Assembly: GCA_002403175.1 (NCBI GenBank)
Contig: DHHG01000168.1
Coordinates: 57,585-69,371 of the forward strand
Direction of reading: 5' to 3'
Length of the DNA stretch: 11,787 bases
DNA from: Syntrophaceae bacterium UBA4778
GTDB taxonomy: Bacteria > Desulfobacterota > Syntrophia > Syntrophales > UBA4778
Every line of letters starts with the position of its first letter. Positions within the stretch are counted from its first letter, which is position 1. The notes beneath the pieces were generated by a model. That model saw nothing but the letters and a program-made list of their open reading frames with translations, did not search any database and was not told where the DNA came from. Below, piece after piece: positions 6,743 through 11,787 of the stretch. The translations under genes and the position numbers were made by a program.

Positions 6743-9700
6743 ATGGAAGCGAAAAGAGGTCCGGAAATAAAAAAATCCATTGGAAATGCAACCGATCCTT
6801 CCATATCGGAGCTTGCGCACCAAAGCGGATTTCTTAACCATTTGATGGATTCTATTCCCGATATTATATTCTGTAAAAATACAGAGGGAATCTATCTCAC
6901 CTGCAATATGGCATTTGCCCATCATGTCGGCCTTAGCCAGGAAGAAATAATCGGCAAGACGGATTTCGATATTTACAATCCAAAAGAGGCTACCTTTTAT
7001 CGGGAAAATGACCGGAAGGTTCTGGCTCAGAACGAAACCGGATGCAATGAAGAATGGATCTCATTTCCTGACGGCCGCCGTATATTGCTGGAAACGAGTA
7101 AATCTCCCTATTTCGGGCCGGATGGAAAAGTTTCAGGGATCATCGGAGTCAGCCGGGATATTACCGAACGAAAAAGAGTCGAGGAACAAAATCGGCAACT
7201 TGCTGCTGAACGCACGCAGGAGTTAGTCAGGGCCAACCGCGAATTGCAAAATGAAATAGCCGAGCGGAAAAAGTCAGAGGAGGCCCTTCGGGAAAGTGAG
7301 GCCAAATATCGATTACTCGTAGAGAACTCATACGACATGATTTCTACTATGAACGCTGAAAGAGTGGTCACCTACGCCTCTCCTTCATGGCTGAAATCGC
7401 TTGGTTATGATACCGCCTCCGTTATCGGCCGGCGATATCAGGATTTTATCCATCCCGACGACATGGATACAATCGAAGTTTCAGTTGATGAGACTATTGG
7501 ATCCGGGAAAAATCTCTTTTGCGAACTCCGGGTCAGACATACCGATGGCTCCTGGAGATGGCAGGCGGTCAATGCCAATCCTGTTTTTGCTGCGGATGGT
7601 ACTTTCATTTCGATCGTCGGCATTTCCAGAGATATTACGGAGAATAAACTGTCAGAACAGGAGCTGAAGGAATCCCGACAAAAATTGGCTAATATTATCG
7701 AATTTCTGCCGGATGCGACCGTTGTTGTCGATATGGGAAACAGAATCATCGCCTGGAACCGGGCAATGGAAGAAATGACCGGCTCCAAAAAAGAAAACAT
7801 GATCGGGAAGGACAATCAATCCTGCACCTTTCCTTTTTATGGCGAGAGCCGACCACATCTGCTGGATCTCATAGGTATCAGTGATAAAGAACTCGAATCA
7901 AAGTACCTGTACGTTTGGAAAAAGGGAAATACGCTCTATGCGGAAACCTACGCGCCAGCCCTGAACGGAGGGGAAGGGGCATACGTGTGGGCGACAGCTG
8001 CGCCTCTTTTCGATGTCCATGGGAAGCGTATCGGCGCAATTGAATCCATTCGCGATGTTACCGAGCAGAAAAAGGTAGCAGAGGATCTCCTCTGGAAAAC
8101 CACCTTTTTGGAAGCCCTTTTGGAGGCTACGGTAGACGGGATTTTGGTTGTAGATGATGATGGGGATATAATTCTGAAAAATAGTCATTTCATTAAACTT
8201 CGGAATTTTCCCCAGGATTTATGTGATGGCCGAGATAGCGCATTGCTCCGTCAATATGTTACGAACTCAACTATAAACCCTGAACAGTTCCTGTCTAAGG
8301 TTCAGTATCTCTATGATCACCCGGATGAAACGAGCCGGGATGAGATCGGATTTAAAGATGGAATGTTTGTCGACCGGTACTCAGCCCCCGTCATCGGCAA
8401 AGACAAGAAGTATTACGGAAGAATCTGGACTTTTCGCGACATCACCGAAAGCAAGAGATTAGAAGACACACTGCGCAAAAGTGAAGAAAAGTATCGTATT
8501 CTTGCGGAGAATATAAACGATTCGATCTGGGTCATAGACCCTTGTTCTTTCAGGTTTACTTATGTAAGCCCTTCATCGGAATCAATAAGCGGGTACACTC
8601 CTGAGGAACTTCTGGATAAGCATCCGGATGAGCTTCTGACTCCGGAAACTTGGGCGACTGCGAGAGATCATTTTGAGGAGGCCCTGAGGACTGTGAAGGC
8701 CGGCTTACCTCCGGAGCTATTCCCCTTCGATATCGAGATCATCCGGAAAGACGGACTCAGGAAGTGGCTTGAAACGAAGTACAGTCTCATTTACGACCGG
8801 TCGGGAAACGTTATTGCCATACAGGGATCTAATTGCGACATCACCGAGCGCAAACAAGCTTTAGAAGCGCTCAGGGAATCTCAGCGAAAGCTCACTGATA
8901 TCATCAATTTTTTACCGGATGCAACTTTTGTAATTGATACAGATGGGAAGGTGATTGCCTGGAACAAAGCCATTGAAGAGATGTCAGGGGTCAAAGCTGA
9001 AGACATACTGGGCACGGGCAATTACGAATATGCCCTCCCCTTCTACGGCGAGAGAAGGCCCATTCTTATCGATCTCGTCCTCAAGCCCGTGGAAGAAGTT
9101 GAGGCGAACTATACCGAAATTGTTAGGAGAGATCTCGTCCTCGAGGGTGAAGCCTATATGCCTGCACTCAAAGGGGGCAAATTATATCTATATGGTATCG
9201 CCAGTATTTTGAGGGATTCGAAAGGAAATATTACAGGAGCGATTGAATCCATCCGTGATATTACTGCCCGACGTGAGGCGGAAGAAAAATACAAGAACAT
9301 CTTCTATAATGCCCTTATGGGAATATACCAGGCATCACCGGAAGGAAAGATTACGAATGCCAATCCTGCTTTTGTCCGCCTACTCGGATATGACTCTCCG
9401 GAGAAATTATTGAACAACGATCCCCAAACCCGACAGGTATTTGTCAATTCCGAAAAGCACTCTGAACTCCTGCAACTCATGAAGGTGCATGGCAAATTTG
9501 AGCAGCAGGAAATTGAATTATTCAGAAAGGACGGGAGCACCGCCTGGGTAACCATCAACGGGCATGCTGTAAGCGACGTCAGCGGTGAGGTCATCTATTA
9601 TGAGGGTTCCATTCAGGACATTACGGAACACAAGCTGCTGGAGATGCAACTCCAGCAGGCCCGGAAAATGGAGGCCATCGGAACGCTTGCCGGGGGGATT

Positions 9701-10789
9701 GCCCATGATTTCAACAACATTTTAAGCGCTGTCATCGGTTATGCATCTATGGCAATCAGAGAGCCGAATATAAGCGAACGCCTCCATCACTATCATGAGC
9801 AGATTTATAAAGCCGGAATCCAAGCCAGAGATCTGGTAAAGCAGATCCTTACTTTCAGTCGCCAGAGCAGTGAAGAACGGCTTCCTCTTAAACTCACCCC
9901 CATTATTAAAGAAGCAATGAAACTACTCAGGGCTTCCATTCCTGCCTCCATCGAAATTGTGCAGAATTTCCAATCGGAGCGGGACACCATTCTCTCCAAT
10001 CCGACTCAGATTCATCAGATCCTGATGAATCTTTGCATGAATGCGGTTCACGCCATGGGTTCGGCAAGAGGTACATTGAAAATCGAATTATTGCCCGCAG
10101 ATTTGAAACCGGAAGATATGATCCGCCAAGGGTTGAAACCCGGCACGTATATTCAACTAGTTGTGAGCGATACGGGACACGGTATTCCCAAGGAAATCCT
10201 CCATAAAATATTTGATCCTTTTTTCACGACCAAGAGACCCGGAGAAGGGACCGGAATGGGGCTTTCCGTGGTACATGGCATCGTAAAAAGTTACGGTGGG
10301 GCCATAACCGTGCAGAGTGTACGGGGGACAGGAACCAAATTTCATATCTATTTTCAAATTATTAAGGAAGAGGAAAAACCGATGGAAACAGGAACCCGTA
10401 TTATTGGAGGAAAGGAGCGTATTCTATTTATAGATGATGAGGAAACTCTGGTCGATCTTGGGAAAAATATATTATCCACTCTGGGCTACGAGGTCGCAGG
10501 AAGAACCGGCAGCATGGAAGCGCTGGAACTATTCCGATCCAACCCCGATAGATTCGATCTGGTGATAACGGATATGACCATGCCGAATATGAACGGCCTT
10601 GAATTGTCCCAGGAACTCATGCGCATCCGCCCTGATATATCCGTTATCCTCTGTACAGGTTTCAGTGAGCTGATCACGCCTGATAAAGCCAGATCATTTG
10701 GAATTAAGGATTTCATCATGAAACCGATCCTGGTAAATCAGATCGCTGCATCTGTCAGGCGCGTACTCGATGGGAGAAAGGAAGACTAA
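6743..10789 (+). CDS. Soluble hybrid sensor histidine kinase with seven PAS domains and a C-terminal receiver
   Basis: This 1348-residue protein has no membrane segment, so it should sense cytoplasmic signals. PAS domains lie at about 28-142, 190-303, 311-443, 449-572, 582-705, 713-845 and 850-967; all but the first start after a short linker, and each ends in a DIT/DVT-type motif ([49 protein letters not shown]). A charged coiled coil lies at about 143-187. The dimerisation domain has phospho-acceptor H988 in [11 protein letters not shown], the HPK4-like HDFNN form. The ATPase domain (about 1090-1205) has N1100 (N box), D1143 (SDTGHGIP), FDPFFTTK and GTGMGLS. The receiver at about 1226-1344 keeps D1231-D1232, phospho-acceptor D1277 and K1327, so all catalytic parts look intact. 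AGGAG lies 10 nt before the ATG. The response regulator gene follows after 8 bp, so the two are probably a cognate pair. The ligands or cofactors of the PAS domains are not evident. Confidence 0.94.
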   Translation: MEAKRGPEIKKSIGNATDPSISELAHQSGFLNHLMDSIPDIIFCKNTEGIYLTCNMAFAHHVGLSQEEIIGKTDFDIYNPKEATFYRENDRKVLAQNETGCNEEWISFPDGRRILLETSKSPYFGPDGKVSGIIGVSRDITERKRVEEQNRQLAAERTQELVRANRELQNEIAERKKSEEALRESEAKYRLLVENSYDMISTMNAERVVTYASPSWLKSLGYDTASVIGRRYQDFIHPDDMDTIEVSVDETIGSGKNLFCELRVRHTDGSWRWQAVNANPVFAADGTFISIVGISRDITENKLSEQELKESRQKLANIIEFLPDATVVVDMGNRIIAWNRAMEEMTGSKKENMIGKDNQSCTFPFYGESRPHLLDLIGISDKELESKYLYVWKKGNTLYAETYAPALNGGEGAYVWATAAPLFDVHGKRIGAIESIRDVTEQKKVAEDLLWKTTFLEALLEATVDGILVVDDDGDIILKNSHFIKLRNFPQDLCDGRDSALLRQYVTNSTINPEQFLSKVQYLYDHPDETSRDEIGFKDGMFVDRYSAPVIGKDKKYYGRIWTFRDITESKRLEDTLRKSEEKYRILAENINDSIWVIDPCSFRFTYVSPSSESISGYTPEELLDKHPDELLTPETWATARDHFEEALRTVKAGLPPELFPFDIEIIRKDGLRKWLETKYSLIYDRSGNVIAIQGSNCDITERKQALEALRESQRKLTDIINFLPDATFVIDTDGKVIAWNKAIEEMSGVKAEDILGTGNYEYALPFYGERRPILIDLVLKPVEEVEANYTEIVRRDLVLEGEAYMPALKGGKLYLYGIASILRDSKGNITGAIESIRDITARREAEEKYKNIFYNALMGIYQASPEGKITNANPAFVRLLGYDSPEKLLNNDPQTRQVFVNSEKHSELLQLMKVHGKFEQQEIELFRKDGSTAWVTINGHAVSDVSGEVIYYEGSIQDITEHKLLEMQLQQARKMEAIGTLAGGIAHDFNNILSAVIGYASMAIREPNISERLHHYHEQIYKAGIQARDLVKQILTFSRQSSEERLPLKLTPIIKEAMKLLRASIPASIEIVQNFQSERDTILSNPTQIHQILMNLCMNAVHAMGSARGTLKIELLPADLKPEDMIRQGLKPGTYIQLVVSDTGHGIPKEILHKIFDPFFTTKRPGEGTGMGLSVVHGIVKSYGGAITVQSVRGTGTKFHIYFQIIKEEEKPMETGTRIIGGKERILFIDDEETLVDLGKNILSTLGYEVAGRTGSMEALELFRSNPDRFDLVITDMTMPNMNGLELSQELMRIRPDISVILCTGFSELITPDKARSFGIKDFIMKPILVNQIAASVRRVLDGRKED

Positions 10790-10793
10790 GGAG
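10788..10793 (+). promoter_or_regulatory. Ribosome binding site of the response regulator gene
   Basis: AAGGAG overlaps the kinase stop codon TAA and sits 4 nt before the ATG at 10798. This fixes the start and suggests translation coupled to the end of the kinase gene. Confidence 0.7.
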
Positions 10794-10797
10794 CATT

Positions 10798-11787
10798 ATG
10801 GGCAAGATTCTGATTATTGACGACAACCAGTTCAACTCAGAAGTACTCTGCGATATGGTCGGCAGCCTGGGACACGAGGTCGCTTCTGTATATACGGCAG
10901 AAGAAGGCCTCAGAAAAGCCCAATCCGATTACTTCGATGTTGTTTTTCTGGATGTGCAACTTCCGGACGGTAACGGTTTGATGCTGCTGCCGAGCATTCA
11001 TGCAACCACATCGGCTCCGGAAGTAATCATCATAACAGGATTCGGGAGCGCTGATGGAGCCGAGCTTGCAATCAGGAACGGGGCCTGGGATTTCATTGAG
11101 AAACCCCTTGAAAGAAACAAAATAGAACTCCCGCTTTTACGTGCCCTCCAGTACAGAGAAGCAAAAAATCAAAAGGCAAGGCCCCGGCTACTGAAACGGG
11201 AAGGAATCGTCGGCAGCAGTCCGGAAATGGAAAGATGCATGGAACTCATTGCCCAGGCGGCTGTGAGCGATGCCAGCGTTCTTATCACTGGAGAAACCGG
11301 GACAGGGAAAGAACTCTTCGCCCAAGCCATCCACAACAACAGCCCACGAAAAAACATGCCCTTTGTAGTTGTTGATTGCGCCTCTCTCCCTCAAACGCTC
11401 ATTGAGAGTCTTCTTTTTGGGCACGAAAAGGGAGCCTTCACGGGAGCCGACAAAATCCAGGAGGGTCTTATTAAACAAGCGGATAGGGGGACCCTCTTTC
11501 TCGACGAACTGGGAGAACTTCCCCTTACAGCCCAGAAAACATTTCTCCGTGTTCTTCAGGAACATCGTTTCCGTCCATTGGGATCCAAGAAAGAGATCAC
11601 AAGCGAATTCAGGGTTATCGCTGCAACCAACCAGGATCTCAGTAAGCTGGTTCAAGAGAACAAGTTCAGGGAGGACCTCCTTTTCCGTCTGCGTACCATT
11701 ACAATACAATTGCCTCCCCTTCGGAAGCGTTTGGGTGATATCAAAGAGCTTATCTTTTTTTATGTGAACAAAATCTGTACGCGGCAC
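10798..11787 (+). CDS. NtrC-family sigma-54-dependent response regulator (3' end beyond the window)
   Basis: The first 330 codons are open and run off the window. Residues 1-115 are a receiver domain with D8-D9, phospho-acceptor D52 (VVFLDVQLPDGNG), T80 and K102. From about 137 comes the AAA+ sigma-54 activator domain: Walker A GETGTGKE (165-172), the sigma-54-contacting GAFTGA loop (212-217), Walker B GTLFLDELGEL (231-241), and the arginine-bearing FREDLLFRL (290-298). The C-terminal Fis-type DNA-binding helix-turn-helix expected in this family is beyond the window edge. Phosphorylation, presumably by the kinase encoded just upstream, would drive assembly and ATP-dependent opening of sigma-54 promoters. 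The targets are not visible here. Confidence 0.94.
   Translation, partial: MGKILIIDDNQFNSEVLCDMVGSLGHEVASVYTAEEGLRKAQSDYFDVVFLDVQLPDGNGLMLLPSIHATTSAPEVIIITGFGSADGAELAIRNGAWDFIEKPLERNKIELPLLRALQYREAKNQKARPRLLKREGIVGSSPEMERCMELIAQAAVSDASVLITGETGTGKELFAQAIHNNSPRKNMPFVVVDCASLPQTLIESLLFGHEKGAFTGADKIQEGLIKQADRGTLFLDELGELPLTAQKTFLRVLQEHRFRPLGSKKEITSEFRVIAATNQDLSKLVQENKFREDLLFRLRTITIQLPPLRKRLGDIKELIFFYVNKICTRH

Noticed and set aside
11188..11787. Long open frame on the minus strand (199 residues) opposite the response regulator
   Set aside because: It lies wholly inside the plus-strand gene with clear NtrC motifs, has no recognisable domain, and is open only because of the codon pattern of the real gene.

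Overview
The window looks like chromosomal DNA from a Gram-negative bacterium, most likely a deltaproteobacterial (Desulfobacterota-like) lineage. This rests on a tripartite RND efflux operon, a soluble seven-PAS hybrid histidine kinase paired with an NtrC-family sigma-54 activator, and a type I-E-like CRISPR repeat at the left edge. The assignment is from gene style only; no rRNA or other marker gene is present.

Layout. Positions 1-77 hold what looks like the distal end of a CRISPR array: the last 20 bases of a I-E-type repeat, a spacer-like stretch and a degenerate final repeat. Positions 102-6379 (minus strand) are a tightly packed three-gene efflux operon read right to left. It comprises a TetR-family repressor, a lipoprotein periplasmic adaptor (4-bp overlap), and a 1479-residue fusion of an HAE1/AcrB-type RND permease with a TolC-type outer-membrane factor (3-bp gap). 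A consensus-hexamer promoter and a 27-bp near-palindrome that probably is the TetR operator lie just upstream of tetR. Positions 6380-6742 are an A+T-rich divergent intergenic region. Positions 6743-10789 (plus strand) encode the hybrid sensor kinase (7 PAS, HisKA, HATPase, receiver). It is followed after 8 bp by an NtrC-type response regulator (10798 to the window end, cut off before its DNA-binding domain).

How the parts work together. The efflux operon encodes every component of an envelope-spanning drug or solvent pump plus its own repressor: ligand binding to the TetR protein would release the operator and induce pump, adaptor and exit duct together. The divergent two-component pair is probably a separate module: the kinase senses cytosolic signals through several PAS domains and passes phosphate to the sigma-54 activator, whose targets are not visible here.

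The most unusual item is the RND-TolC fusion. A hydrophobic segment with a basic N-side and an AWA/E signal-peptidase-like site separates the two halves, so the product may be a polyprotein processed into pump and duct. No wholly unknown system was identified.
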